NCBI RefSeq assembly: GCF_019145235.1
Contig: NZ_JAHSTV010000001.1
Span: forward strand, 1-64,000
Direction of reading: 5' to 3'
From: Pseudomonas farris
Lineage (GTDB): Bacteria; Pseudomonadota; Gammaproteobacteria; Pseudomonadales; Pseudomonadaceae
DNA: 64,000 nucleotides
Part shown: positions 8,981-17,424 of the stretch, piece by piece
Numbering within the stretch: position 1 is the first letter of the stretch
Layout of the letters: the number at the start of each line of letters is the position of its first letter
Notes under the pieces: generated by a model
Database searches by the model: none
What the model saw: only the letters and a program-made list of their open reading frames with translations
What the model was told of the DNA's origin: nothing
Program-made: the position numbers and the translations under genes

Positions 8981-10678
8981 TCAAAAGGCAGCCATGCTCA
9001 GATGTTCAGCGATAGGACCCAGCGCCAGTGACGGCAGAAAGGTCAGGCCACCCACCAGCAAAATGGTCACGGTCAACAGGGTCACGAACAGCGGGCCGTG
9101 AGTCGGGAAGCTGTTCTGGCCAATCGGGGCGGTTTTCTTCATCGCCAGGCTGCCAGCCAGGGCCAGAACCGGGAGGATGTAACCGAAGCGCCCAATCAAC
9201 ATGCCGAAGCCCAACATCAGGTTGTGGAATGCGGTGTTCGCCCCAAATCCAGCAAACGCCGAACCGTTGTTGGCACTGGCCGAGGTGTAGGCATAAAGCA
9301 ACTGGCTGAAACCGTGAGCACCGGGGTTAGTCACCGCCGCGACCGGGCCTGGCAGGCTGGCGGCAATTGCGCCGAGCACCAGCACGCCGACCGGCATCAC
9401 CAGCAAAGTCACCACCAGCAACTGGACTTCCCGGGCTTGCAGTTTCTTGCCGAGGTATTCCGGAGTGCGGCCGATCATCAGTCCGGCGAGGAACACCGCG
9501 ATCAGTACGTTGAGCAACATGCCGTAGAGCCCGGCTCCGACGCCGCCGAAGATCACTTCGCCGACCATCATGTTGATCATCGCGACCATCCCGCTCAGCG
9601 GGTTGAGGCTGTCGTGCATGCCGTTGACCGAACCGTTCGACGCCGCAGTGGTGGTCACCGACCACAGCACGGTGGCGGTGGTGCCGAAGCGCGCTTCCTT
9701 GCCTTCCAGCGGCGCGGTTTGTTCAACGGCGACGTTGGCCAGAGTCGGGTTGGGTTGGTATTCAGCCCACAGCGATGTCGCACCGCCGATCAAAAACAGC
9801 GCCAGCATGCAGGCGATGATCGCGCGGCTCTGACGCAGGTCTTTCACGTAATGGCCGAAGGTGAACACCAGCGCCACCGGGATCAGAATGATCGAGGAGA
9901 CTTCGAACAGGTTGCTCCAGGCTGTCGGGTTCTCGAACGGATGCGCCGAGTTGACGCCGAAGAAACCACCGCCATTGGTGCCCAGTTGCTTGATCGCAAT
10001 CTGGCTGGCAGCCGGGCCGAGCGGGATCACCTGATCGACGCCTTGCATGGTCACGGCATTCACGTAATGAGCGAAGGTTTGTGGCACGCCCTGCCAGACC
10101 AGAAACAGCGCCAACAGCAGGCACAACGGCAGCAGGCCATAGAGGGTGGCGCGGGTCATGTCGACCCAGAAATTGCCCAGGGTCTTGGTGGACTTGCGAC
10201 CGATGCCGCGACATAGCGCGACTAACACAGCGAGGCCGGTGGCGGCGCTGACGAAGTTCTGCACGGTGAGGCCGACCATCTGACTCAGGTAGCTGAGGGT
10301 CGCTTCGCCGCTGTAGGACTGCCAGTTGGTGTTGGTCATGAAGCTGACGGCGGTGTTGAAGGCTTGCGTCCACTCCTGACCCGGCAGGTTTTGCGGATTC
10401 AGCGGCAAGTGATCCTGAAACACCAGGATCGCAAACAGCAGCAAAAAACCCGCGAGGTTGAAGGCGAGCAAGGCCAGGGTGTATTTCTGCCAACTCTGTT
10501 CGACCTGCGGATCAACGCCGGCCACTCGATAGCAACCACGCTCCACCGGCCCGAGAATCGGCGAAAGCCAAGTGCGCTGCCCTTCCATCACCTTGTAGTA
10601 GAAGCGCCCCAGAAACGGTGCCGGGATCAGCACCACGGCGAAGAAGGCGAGGATCAGCCAATAGTCATAACTGTGCAT
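8981..10678 (-). CDS. kdpA: potassium-transporting ATPase, K+ channel-like subunit KdpA
   Basis: The 565-aa product (ATG at 10678) is the K+-selective translocating subunit. It has about ten transmembrane helices and the repeated selectivity-filter-like loops typical of the SKT superfamily: NTAVSFMTNTNWQSYSGE, QLGTNGGGFFGVNSAHPFEN and TSASANNGSAFAGFGANTAF. The frame is open another 124 codons upstream, but that DNA is kdpF, the leader and REP sequence, so the internal ATG is used. The kdpF stop is 8 bp upstream. The gene product assembles with KdpB, KdpC and KdpF at the inner membrane. Confidence 0.97.
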   Translation of the reverse strand: MHSYDYWLILAFFAVVLIPAPFLGRFYYKVMEGQRTWLSPILGPVERGCYRVAGVDPQVEQSWQKYTLALLAFNLAGFLLLFAILVFQDHLPLNPQNLPGQEWTQAFNTAVSFMTNTNWQSYSGEATLSYLSQMVGLTVQNFVSAATGLAVLVALCRGIGRKSTKTLGNFWVDMTRATLYGLLPLCLLLALFLVWQGVPQTFAHYVNAVTMQGVDQVIPLGPAASQIAIKQLGTNGGGFFGVNSAHPFENPTAWSNLFEVSSIILIPVALVFTFGHYVKDLRQSRAIIACMLALFLIGGATSLWAEYQPNPTLANVAVEQTAPLEGKEARFGTTATVLWSVTTTAASNGSVNGMHDSLNPLSGMVAMINMMVGEVIFGGVGAGLYGMLLNVLIAVFLAGLMIGRTPEYLGKKLQAREVQLLVVTLLVMPVGVLVLGAIAASLPGPVAAVTNPGAHGFSQLLYAYTSASANNGSAFAGFGANTAFHNLMLGFGMLIGRFGYILPVLALAGSLAMKKTAPIGQNSFPTHGPLFVTLLTVTILLVGGLTFLPSLALGPIAEHLSMAAF

Positions 10679-10686
10679 AGCCGCTC

Positions 10687-10776
10687 CTAGTTCCGGTCCG
10701 CGCGCAATAGCGCAACCAACAGATAAATGAACAGCCCCACTGCCAATAGCAGTGACACTCCGTCCAGAACGCTCAT
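10687..10776 (-). CDS. kdpF: KdpF small membrane subunit
   Basis: A 29-residue peptide, MSVLDGVSLLLAVGLFIYLL followed by VALLRADRN, forming a single hydrophobic helix with a basic end. This is the size and pattern of KdpF, which stabilises the KdpABC complex. The start ATG (10774-10776) is preceded by GGAGA at a good distance. The gene is first in the kdpFABC order and 8 bp before kdpA. Confidence 0.9.
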   Translation of the reverse strand: MSVLDGVSLLLAVGLFIYLLVALLRADRN

Positions 10777-10927
10777 GGAAGTTCTCCGTGTTACGGCGTA
10801 TTGCCGCGTGTGGAGTGATTGTCTGCAGGGAGGCTGTAAAGGCGCGAGATCGAGGGGTGGGGCGGGGCATAAAGAATGCGTAAATAGTAGGTTTATGCCG
10901 GGGTTGCAGTGGTGTTCGGGCGGGCCT
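10777..10927 (-). promoter_or_regulatory. kdp operon leader and probable KdpE-controlled promoter region
   Basis: The 150 bp upstream of kdpF hold an AT-rich patch that on the minus strand reads CTATTTACGCATTCTTTATG (around 10870-10892). KdpE sites in E. coli are T-rich repeats of the TTTATA/TTTACA kind, so this patch is a candidate, by eye only. A GC-rich stretch (GGGGTGGGGCGGGGC on the plus strand, 10854-10868) lies just downstream of it. No exact promoter is assigned. Confidence 0.35.
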
Positions 10928-11012
10928 CTTCGCGAGCAAGCCCGCTCCCACATTTGGAATGCGTTTACCCACACAACTCCGATCCCTGTGGGAGCGGGCT
11001 TGCTCGCGAAGA
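10928..11012. repeat. REP doublet between divergent kdp and permease genes
   Basis: Two near-perfect REP arms face each other: CTTCGCGAGCAAGCCCGCTC from 10928 and TGTGGGAGCGGGCTTGCTCG from 10987. About 35 bp lies between them. Unlike most REP pairs, it sits in a divergent rather than a convergent gap (kdpF minus strand, permease plus strand). The rest of the gap, 11013-11180, shows nothing recognisable apart from a GGGAGC ribosome-binding stretch just before the permease start. Confidence 0.85.
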
Positions 11013-11180
11013 CGGCAGAACAGGCAACAACGCCCCCAACTGGCGCACAAAAAGCACTCATCCAGCGGCGAACATCCCCGATACGACAGCTTTCAGCGCT
11101 TTACGACGCCCATCCGCAAAATGGCACGCCCACTGCACACGCCCTCCCCGAGCTTTTCCAAACCGTTCCGGGAGCAACGC

Positions 11181-12545
11181 ATGAACACACAACTCAAACC
11201 CACGCTGGGCACGCTCCACCTGTGGGGTATCGCGGTCGGGCTGGTGATTTCCGGTGAGTACTTCGGCTGGAGTTATGGCTGGGGCGTTGCCGGGACACTT
11301 GGCTTCCTGGTGACCTCGTTCATGGTCGCCACCATGTACACCTGCTTCATTTTCAGCTTCACCGAACTGACCACCGCCATTCCCCATGCCGGCGGTCCAT
11401 TTGCCTACAGCCGCCGCGCCTTTGGAGAAAAAGGTGGATTGATTGCCGGGCTGGCGACCCTGATCGAATTCGTCTTCGCCCCACCGGCGATTGCCCTGGC
11501 GATCGGTGCCTATCTGAACGTGCAGTTTCCCGCCCTCGACCCAAAACACGCGGCAGTCGGCGCCTACATCGTGTTCATGGGCCTGAACATCCTCGGCGTG
11601 AAACTGGCCGCGACCTTCGAACTGGTGGTCTGCGTATTGGCGGTCGCCGAATTGCTGGTGTTCATGGGCGTGGTCGCCCCGGCATTCAGCTTCAGTAACT
11701 TCGCCCTCAACGGCTGGGCCGGTTCTGATGTGTTCGGTGCGCCAGCGATTGCCGGGATGTTCGCGGCGATTCCGTTTGCCATCTGGTTCTTCCTGGCCAT
11801 CGAAGGTGCAGCCATGGCTGCCGAAGAAGCCAAGGACCCGAAACGCACGATTCCGAAAGCCTACATCAGCGGTATCCTGACCCTGGTGCTGCTGGCCATG
11901 GGCGTGATGTTCTTTGCCGGCGGCGTCGGCGACTGGCGCACCCTGTCGAACATCAACGATCCGCTGCCGCAAGCCATGAAAGCCGTGGTCGGCGAAAGCT
12001 CCGGCTGGTTGCACATGCTGGTGTGGATCGGCCTGTTCGGCTTGGTGGCGAGTTTCCACGGGATCATCCTCGGCTACTCGCGGCAGTTCTTCGCCCTCGC
12101 CCGGGCCGGTTACCTGCCGGCATCCCTGGCCAAACTGTCGCGCTTCCAGACCCCGCACCGGGCGATCATCGCCGGTGGCGTAATCGGCATCGCGGCGATC
12201 TACAGCGACGGTTTGATCAACCTCGGCGGCATGACGCTGACAGCGGCGATGATCACCATGGCGGTATTCGGTGCGATCGTGATGTACATCATGAGCATGC
12301 TCAGCCTGTTCAAACTGCGCAAAACCGAACCGAACCTGGAACGCACCTTCCGCGCGCCCTGCTATCCATTGGTGCCATTCATTGCACTGGTGCTGGCGGT
12401 GGTTTGCCTGGTGGCGATGGCCTGGTTCAACACCTTGATCGGGTTGATCTTCCTCGGCTTCATGGCAGTAGGTTTCGTATACTTCATGCTCACCGCGCAG
12501 TTGCGGGCCGATGCACCGGCGGATGCGATGTTGACCGGGCTCTGA
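11181..12545 (+). CDS. eat: APC-family permease, probable ethanolamine permease
   Basis: The 454-aa product is a 12-helix amino acid-polyamine-organocation transporter. The N-terminus LGTLHLWGIAVGLVISGEYF, then GWSYGWGVAGT, and the segments PHAGGPFAYSRRAFG and FFLAIEGAAMAAEEAKDPKR match the ethanolamine permease (Eat) group. Those proteins carry ethanolamine into the cell for ammonia-lyase breakdown. The ATG at 11181 follows GGGAGCAACGC and begins the conserved region, although the frame is open from 10959. No eutBC genes are in the window, so the substrate rests on similarity alone; a related small amine or amino acid is possible. Confidence 0.82.
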   Translation: MNTQLKPTLGTLHLWGIAVGLVISGEYFGWSYGWGVAGTLGFLVTSFMVATMYTCFIFSFTELTTAIPHAGGPFAYSRRAFGEKGGLIAGLATLIEFVFAPPAIALAIGAYLNVQFPALDPKHAAVGAYIVFMGLNILGVKLAATFELVVCVLAVAELLVFMGVVAPAFSFSNFALNGWAGSDVFGAPAIAGMFAAIPFAIWFFLAIEGAAMAAEEAKDPKRTIPKAYISGILTLVLLAMGVMFFAGGVGDWRTLSNINDPLPQAMKAVVGESSGWLHMLVWIGLFGLVASFHGIILGYSRQFFALARAGYLPASLAKLSRFQTPHRAIIAGGVIGIAAIYSDGLINLGGMTLTAAMITMAVFGAIVMYIMSMLSLFKLRKTEPNLERTFRAPCYPLVPFIALVLAVVCLVAMAWFNTLIGLIFLGFMAVGFVYFMLTAQLRADAPADAMLTGL

Positions 12546-12690
12546 CTTCACACACCGCGCCTGCAAGGATGTACGGCGTCTACGGCCTATCAGGCATAGA
12601 ATGGAACCACTGCGAAAATTAATCGCTCAAAGTGGTATGCACGATCGGTCGGCGAAACCCGCCAATCGGCCTGCCCTCAAGGAGAGCCCT

Positions 12691-12858
12691 ATGCCCTGGT
12701 ATGCCTGGTTGATTCTGATCGTTGCCATCGGCTCGATCGTTGGCGGTTTGATGATGCTGCGCGACACTGCCAACAAGGTCGAATTGACCGAAGAGCAACG
12801 TAAACGCGTCGCCGAACGCAATGCAGAAGCGGATGCCAAGGATGCGCAGGACCGCTGA
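12691..12858 (+). CDS. DUF2897-like small membrane protein
   Basis: A 55-residue protein with one N-terminal transmembrane helix (WYAWLILIVAIGSIVGGLMM) followed by a charged helical tail (ELTEEQRKRVAERNAEADAK). Short proteins of this layout in gammaproteobacteria fall in the DUF2897 family, whose function is not known. The ATG at 12691 has a strong AAGGAGAG site 6 bp before it, which favours it over the upstream in-frame ATG at 12601. It is separate from the permease gene (145 bp gap). Confidence 0.7.
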   Translation: MPWYAWLILIVAIGSIVGGLMMLRDTANKVELTEEQRKRVAERNAEADAKDAQDR

Positions 12859-12864
12859 CCGAAA

Positions 12865-13062
12865 TTGTGGGAGGCTAGCCGCAATGCCTGTCAGTTAAGC
12901 GCAATCCGTGTGGGAGCGGGCTTGCTCGCGAAAGCGGTGTGTCAGGCGACATCAATGTTGACTGTGCTGCCGTCTTCGCGAGCAAGTCGAATCGTCGCAC
13001 CGCCGCTCCCACAGGTTCCGCGCCTTAACTGACAGGCATTGTGGCTAGCTCCCTCGCCACAA
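12865..13062. repeat. nested palindrome: REP doublet inside a ~40-bp inverted repeat
   Basis: The outer arms are GCAATGCCTGTCAGTTAAG at 12881-12899 with flanking TTGTGG...CTAGCC from 12865, and their inverted partner CTTAACTGACAGGCATTGTG at 13024-13043, continuing to CTCGCCACAA at 13062. Inside lie a standard REP arm (12909-12933) and a variant REP arm (12973-13013), again facing each other. The whole structure occupies the convergent gap between the DUF2897 and DUF1989 genes and could act as a two-way terminator. Confidence 0.85.
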
Positions 13063-13070
13063 AACCGTTT

Positions 13071-13922
13071 CTATTGCTCCCAATCGGCCTTGGCGATGTG
13101 CAAGCCATGCAGCCCTTTGTACGCCGCACGCTCCGGCTGGCTCCAGCCTTCAAGCAACGACTCCTCCAACCGATAAATCTCCACCCCCAGCGGCCGACAC
13201 ACACTCAGCGGATCCTGCGCATCCGGCCCCCACATGGCCAGCGACAAATCCCCACCCGGGCAGGTCGACAGCGCGCACAGCAAATCAATCTCGGCAAAGA
13301 ACTCCAGGTAATCACCCTGTTTTGCCGGGCAGGCCTTCATGAAGTACATGTCATCGTGATTCAGGCCGGTGCACTGGAAAATGTTCAGCACATCATGCAC
13401 GTCAAACTCGGTCAGGCCATGGGGCAACACCGCGCGAGTCAAATTCGAGTGGCAGTGATGATGGAAGTCCTCGCCGGTGAGCATTTTGTTCACATATGGA
13501 TCGCAGCGCGTCCCCAGCAAGTCGTGTAAACGCCCGCCATGTTCGTCGATGCCGTACCCGGCCAGGCTATCGTCGGTAATGGTCACCAGCGGCCGTAAGA
13601 AAGGCAGGTTCGACCAGAGCCGGTCATGGGTGCTGACATGCGCCCCTTGCAACTGCCGGGTCCGCGCAGCCCACAAGCGTTCGCGCGGGTCGTGGGCGTT
13701 CCAGACATTGAAGTCCCCGACTTGGGGGCCGACCGGGGTCGTGACCCTGAACACATGCCCCGCCGGCACATTCCAGGCACGGCCGGTGCGGATCGGCACT
13801 TCGAACTGCTCGATCAGCGTGCGCCCCTCTTTCTTGTCCCGGACTCTCTCGTAAAAAGCCGTGTCCACCTGCAAGGCCGAGCCTTTGCTGACTTGATAAG
13901 CCGCCGGATAGTCTTTGTACAT
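13071..13922 (-). CDS. DUF1989 / urea carboxylase-associated family protein
   Basis: A 283-aa cytoplasmic protein of the DUF1989 family, the group often annotated as urea amidolyase (urea carboxylase)-associated. Characteristic stretches are RAWNVPAGHVFRVTTPVGPQ, VGDFNVWNAHDPRER, the His cluster GEDFHHHCHSNLTRAVLPHG and the Cys-containing CPAKQGDYLEFFAEIDLLCA with LSTCPGGD. Clustered Cys and His residues suggest a metal site. The function is not established. It lies 15 bp downstream of a GntR-family regulator and is probably co-transcribed with it. No urea carboxylase genes are near, so a urea role is not supported here. Confidence 0.8.
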   Translation of the reverse strand: MYKDYPAAYQVSKGSALQVDTAFYERVRDKKEGRTLIEQFEVPIRTGRAWNVPAGHVFRVTTPVGPQVGDFNVWNAHDPRERLWAARTRQLQGAHVSTHDRLWSNLPFLRPLVTITDDSLAGYGIDEHGGRLHDLLGTRCDPYVNKMLTGEDFHHHCHSNLTRAVLPHGLTEFDVHDVLNIFQCTGLNHDDMYFMKACPAKQGDYLEFFAEIDLLCALSTCPGGDLSLAMWGPDAQDPLSVCRPLGVEIYRLEESLLEGWSQPERAAYKGLHGLHIAKADWEQ

Positions 13923-13937
13923 GGCACAAATCCTCGA

Positions 13938-14591
13938 TCAGTGATGGGAAGAAGGGGCAAGCATCTGCAACAGGAGGTGTTCGGAGTCGTCGAGATAAAG
14001 GCTCATGGCATCGCCGGCCGCGCGCTTATCGCCGTCGGCCAGCAAGTCATGTATCTGCCGGTCACGCGCCAGCCAGGGCGCCTGAAAACGTGATTCATCG
14101 GGAGCGGTGCAAAACACCAGGCGCAATTGCGCGACGACGTTGGTGAAGAACTCATCGAACAATGGACTGCGCAGCAATCCGACGATGTGTTGGTGAAAGG
14201 CCAGGCTGTGGGTGCCGACGACACGCCAGTCCTCACGCTCCCGGGCCAGCTCGGTGGCCTCCAGGGCTTCAAGCATCCGGTCGGACTGATAATCACGCAG
14301 CGGCTGACTGGCGCTGATGGCTTGCAGTTCCAGGGTGCGACGGACCTTGAACAGATCGCGCACATCATCAGCCCCCAACCTTCGCACCATCACGCCTTTG
14401 TTGCGGATATAACGGGTCAACCCTTCCTGCCCCAGACGGTGCAACGCCTCGCGAATTGTGTTTCGCGAGGCGTTGTAAGCCGACACCAGATCGTTTTCCA
14501 CCAGCGCCATGCCGGGCAGCAAACGACCGCCGATGATGTCAGCGCGTAACTCCAATGTGATGTGGTCGGCCAGGGACAGTCCGCTGTTCAT
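13938..14591 (-). CDS. GntR-family regulator, FCD (FadR-type) subgroup
   Basis: The 217-aa product has an N-terminal winged helix-turn-helix (DHITLELRADIIGGRLLPGM, then NDLVSAYNASRNTIREALHR, about 8-60). The C-terminal all-helical FCD ligand domain (about 80-205) contains RRTLELQAI and the metal-binding type His pattern HQHIVGLL. The ATG at 14591 is chosen over an upstream TTG at 14618 because GAGG lies 8 bases before it. It probably controls the adjoining DUF1989 gene. Ligand unknown. Confidence 0.85.
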   Translation of the reverse strand: MNSGLSLADHITLELRADIIGGRLLPGMALVENDLVSAYNASRNTIREALHRLGQEGLTRYIRNKGVMVRRLGADDVRDLFKVRRTLELQAISASQPLRDYQSDRMLEALEATELAREREDWRVVGTHSLAFHQHIVGLLRSPLFDEFFTNVVAQLRLVFCTAPDESRFQAPWLARDRQIHDLLADGDKRAAGDAMSLYLDDSEHLLLQMLAPSSHH

Positions 14592-14665
14592 ACTCAACGC
14601 CTCGTGATTGTTCAACAATCGTCAGCGAATAAGTAATCACTATTCGTGCCATCACCTGTCGTGAA

Positions 14666-15940
14666 CTAGTCCTCCCAATATTTGAACAACACGCTGGCGT
14701 TCACGCCGCCAAATCCGAAGCCGTTGGACATCGCGTACTCGATCGTCATTGGCCGCGCCTGACCATGAACAATGTCCACGCCTTGGGTGGCTGGATCCGG
14801 GTTATCGAAGTTGAGCGTGGCCGGCACCACCTGATCGCGGAGTGCCAACAGCGTAAAGATCGCCTCGATCCCGCCTGCGGCGCCGAGCAAATGCCCGGTC
14901 GCGGACTTGGTCGACGTTACCGCTATCTTGTTGTCCGAGCCGAACAGCGACTTGATGGCCGCCAACTCCCCCAAATCCCCAACCGGAGTCGAGGTCGCAT
15001 GAGCGTTGAGATGTTGCACCTGTGCCGGCGAAATGCCCGCCTGAGCCAACGCCAGCGACATCGCCCGATGCGCACCGCTGCCATCTTCAGGCCCCGCGGT
15101 CAGGTGATAGGCATCGGCGCTGGTGCCGTAACCGACCAGTTCGGCCAGAGGCTGAGCGCCGCGCGCCAGGGCATGCTCCAGAGATTCGATCACCAGAAGG
15201 CCCGAGCCCTCGCCCATCACAAAGCCATCGCGGCCACTGTCGAACGGCCGCGAGGAGCGTTCCGGGGTGTCGTTGTAACCGCTGGACAAGGCCCTGGCCG
15301 CCGCGAACCCGGCGAGACTGACACGATCGATCGCCGCCTCCGCACCGCCACACACTGCAATGTCCGCCTCGCCACATCGAATCAGCCGCGCCGCATCACC
15401 AATCGCCTGAACCCCGGCCGCGCACGCCGTTACCGGAGCCCCCAAAGGCCCCTTGAAACCGTGCTCGATCGACACATGGCCCGCGGCGAGATTGACCAAA
15501 AACGAAGGGATGGTGAACGGCGACAAACGTCGCGGGCCACGGTTGTCGGTGGTGCGCACCGCATCGGCAATCGCACCGAAACCACCCACGCCCGAGCCGA
15601 TGATAGTTGCAGTACGCTCCTGGGCATTGGCGTCCTGCGGTTGCCAACCCGCCTGTTCCACTGCCTGACGCGCCGCCTCCATGGCAAACATAATGAAGCG
15701 GTCCATCTTCTTCTGCTCTTTGGGCGGCGTCGCCCGATCCGGATCAAAACCCGCCTCGGGATCTTCCGCCAGCGTCTGCACCGCGCCACCGACCTTGGCC
15801 GGCAGATCGGCCACCACCTCGTCCGGTAACGCCCGCAACCCGGAGCGCCCGGCCAACAGACGCGCCCAAACCGCTTCGACGCCACTACCCAACGGTGACA
15901 CCAGGCCCATACCCGTGACTACCACTCGACGATTACTCAT
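14666..15940 (-). CDS. beta-ketoacyl-ACP synthase II (FabF-like, extra copy)
   Basis: A 424-aa condensing enzyme. The Cys-His-His triad is visible: the nucleophile in VTACAAGVQAIGDA (about Cys 173), His in LNAHATSTPVGD (about 313) and His in KSATGHLLGAAGG (about 350). The C-terminal FGFGGVNAS loop is present. FabF elongates acyl-ACP with malonyl-ACP. It is not next to acpP or fabD/fabG, so it is a second copy rather than the housekeeping fabF. It shares the strand with an SDR gene 32 bp upstream, which could be its ketoreductase partner. It may serve a specialised acyl chain. Confidence 0.85.
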   Translation of the reverse strand: MSNRRVVVTGMGLVSPLGSGVEAVWARLLAGRSGLRALPDEVVADLPAKVGGAVQTLAEDPEAGFDPDRATPPKEQKKMDRFIMFAMEAARQAVEQAGWQPQDANAQERTATIIGSGVGGFGAIADAVRTTDNRGPRRLSPFTIPSFLVNLAAGHVSIEHGFKGPLGAPVTACAAGVQAIGDAARLIRCGEADIAVCGGAEAAIDRVSLAGFAAARALSSGYNDTPERSSRPFDSGRDGFVMGEGSGLLVIESLEHALARGAQPLAELVGYGTSADAYHLTAGPEDGSGAHRAMSLALAQAGISPAQVQHLNAHATSTPVGDLGELAAIKSLFGSDNKIAVTSTKSATGHLLGAAGGIEAIFTLLALRDQVVPATLNFDNPDPATQGVDIVHGQARPMTIEYAMSNGFGFGGVNASVLFKYWED

Positions 15941-15972
15941 AACGCAAATACCTCAAGTCGATTCATGGCGCC

Positions 15973-16767
15973 TCACTTGTAACGCGTGGCGGCCGTGCTT
16001 CTGGACAGATTCGGCGCCATCGCATGACGCGCCGCTACATAGGACTCCCACTCAGAGAGATTCGGCAAGGAAGGAATGGTGATCAACTCACCTTGGTCCA
16101 GACCCGACAACGCTGCGTCAACCATCTCCCCCGCTTCCATGATCATGTCCGCCGGAATCTGGGACGCATCGATACCGGAACGCTCCAAAATCTCGGTGCG
16201 TGTTACCCCCGGCAACACCGCTTGAACCTGGACCCCGGTGCCCGCAAGCTCCTCGTTCAACGACTGAGTCAGGCTCAACACATAAGCCTTGCTCGCGCTG
16301 TACGTCGCATTGAACCGCTCAGGAAACAACGCTACCACCGACGCAATGTTAATGATCGTCCCCCGACCGGCCTTGGAAAAACCGGCAGCCGCCGCCGAGG
16401 CCAGCCTCGTCACCGTGGTGACGTTCAGCTGAATCAAACGCTCCAGCTGATCCATATCAGCGTTGGCGAGCAAACCATCCGCCGCGACACCAGCGTTGTT
16501 CAGCAACAGGCTGATACTCGAATCGCTGCGCAGACGCTGCTCAAGCTTCAACACATCATCCTTTTGCGTCAGATCCGCCTTCAGTACCTCCACCTGAACA
16601 CCATGCGCGGCGCGCAACTTACTCGCCGCAGCCTCCAGCCGTTCCTGATCACGGGCAACCAGCAACAAATCAAAACCACGGGCCGCCAACCGCTCCGCGT
16701 AAACCGCGCCGATGCCGGAAGAAGCACCGGTGACGAGGGCCGTACCTTGGTTCTGGACAGAATTCAT
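15973..16767 (-). CDS. short-chain dehydrogenase/reductase
   Basis: A 264-aa classical SDR. It has the nucleotide motif TGASSGIG (about 14-21), the NNAG motif in LLLNNAGVAADG (about 90), the catalytic Ser region INIASVVALF and the YSASK active site (about Tyr 156, Lys 160). The substrate cannot be told from sequence; the position before a FabF-like synthase suggests a 3-ketoacyl or similar carbonyl reductase. The ATG at 16767 follows a GGAGCATTGTC stretch. The AT-rich 16780-16900 region upstream (TTATTATAGACATAATTTAA) probably holds its promoter. Confidence 0.82.
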   Translation of the reverse strand: MNSVQNQGTALVTGASSGIGAVYAERLAARGFDLLLVARDQERLEAAASKLRAAHGVQVEVLKADLTQKDDVLKLEQRLRSDSSISLLLNNAGVAADGLLANADMDQLERLIQLNVTTVTRLASAAAAGFSKAGRGTIINIASVVALFPERFNATYSASKAYVLSLTQSLNEELAGTGVQVQAVLPGVTRTEILERSGIDASQIPADMIMEAGEMVDAALSGLDQGELITIPSLPNLSEWESYVAARHAMAPNLSRSTAATRYK

Positions 16768-16931
16768 GACAATGCTCCTGGAGGATGCTTGAGAGGAAGG
16801 CGAAGCGCCTCAATGTCAGAGCGCTTCAGCGAATGACGAATTTATTATAGACATAATTTAAACGCCATATGATAGCCGTAATTTTTCATCTTCTGATGAA
16901 AGGCGTCAGATCACCCTCTGCGGCAATATGC

Positions 16932-16956
16932 AAAAAGGCCGGTCAATGACCGGCCT
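16932..16956 (-). terminator. intrinsic terminator of the ComEA-like gene
   Basis: On the minus strand this reads AGGCCGGTCATTGACCGGCC followed by TTTTTGC: a perfect 9-bp GC-rich stem (GGCCGGTCA/TGACCGGCC) with a two-base loop and a T run, 20 bp after the stop of the helix-hairpin-helix gene. Confidence 0.88.
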
Positions 16957-16976
16957 CTTGGTGTGGACTTACAAGC

Positions 16977-17312
16977 TTAGTTCACTTCCAGCTTCTCGCG
17001 ATTCTTGTCCAGAATGGCTTTGCCGATCCCCTTCACTTCCAGCAATTCGTCGACGGACGAAAACGGCCCATTACTATCGCGATAAGCAACAATTGCCTTG
17101 GCCTTCGCTTCACCAATCCCGGACAACTCGCGCTGCAGAGTCGGCGCATCAGCCCCATTGAGATCGACCTTACCGGTTTGAGCCTTGGCGGCAACGTCCA
17201 GCATCAAGGGTGCCTTGGCAGCCTCCGGTGCCGCTGTCGGCGCAGCAATGGCCGCAATAGAAGCGCTGGTGAGCAGGGCAAAAACCAGAGAGTAGAAATA
17301 GCCAGTACGCAT
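16977..17312 (-). CDS. ComEA-family helix-hairpin-helix DNA-binding protein
   Basis: The 111-aa protein has a signal peptide (MRTGYFYSLVFALLTSASIA, cleavage near AIAAP) and a C-terminal double helix-hairpin-helix module. That module reads VDLNGADAPTLQRELSGIGE, AKAKAIVAYRDSNGPFSSVD and LLEVKGIGKAILDKNREKL, the pattern of the ComEA DNA-uptake protein and its short stand-alone relatives. It should bind DNA non-specifically in the periplasm. The start at 17312 is the only one giving a proper signal peptide. The gene beside wbpM is found in the same place in other pseudomonads. Confidence 0.88.
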   Translation of the reverse strand: MRTGYFYSLVFALLTSASIAAIAAPTAAPEAAKAPLMLDVAAKAQTGKVDLNGADAPTLQRELSGIGEAKAKAIVAYRDSNGPFSSVDELLEVKGIGKAILDKNREKLEVN

Positions 17313-17342
17313 AAGTGAAGCTCCATGACATCGAATGAGAAA

Positions 17343-17361
17343 GCAGCTTTTCCGAAGCTGC
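17343..17361 (-). terminator. possible hairpin terminator after wbpM
   Basis: On the minus strand GCAGCTTCGGAAAAGCTGC forms a 7-bp stem with a short loop and is followed by TTTCTC, 64 bp after the wbpM stop. The T run is short, so termination may be partial. Confidence 0.5.
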
Positions 17362-17424
17362 CTCCTAAACTTAGGCGATGTGGTGGAGCTGTCAAAAGTG
17401 TGTCTGTTGCAGGATGTGAAACAA

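Noticed and set aside
9098..10216. long open frame antisense to kdpA
   Set aside because: Gln/His/Arg-rich translation typical of the shadow of a GC-rich gene; kdpA itself is complete.
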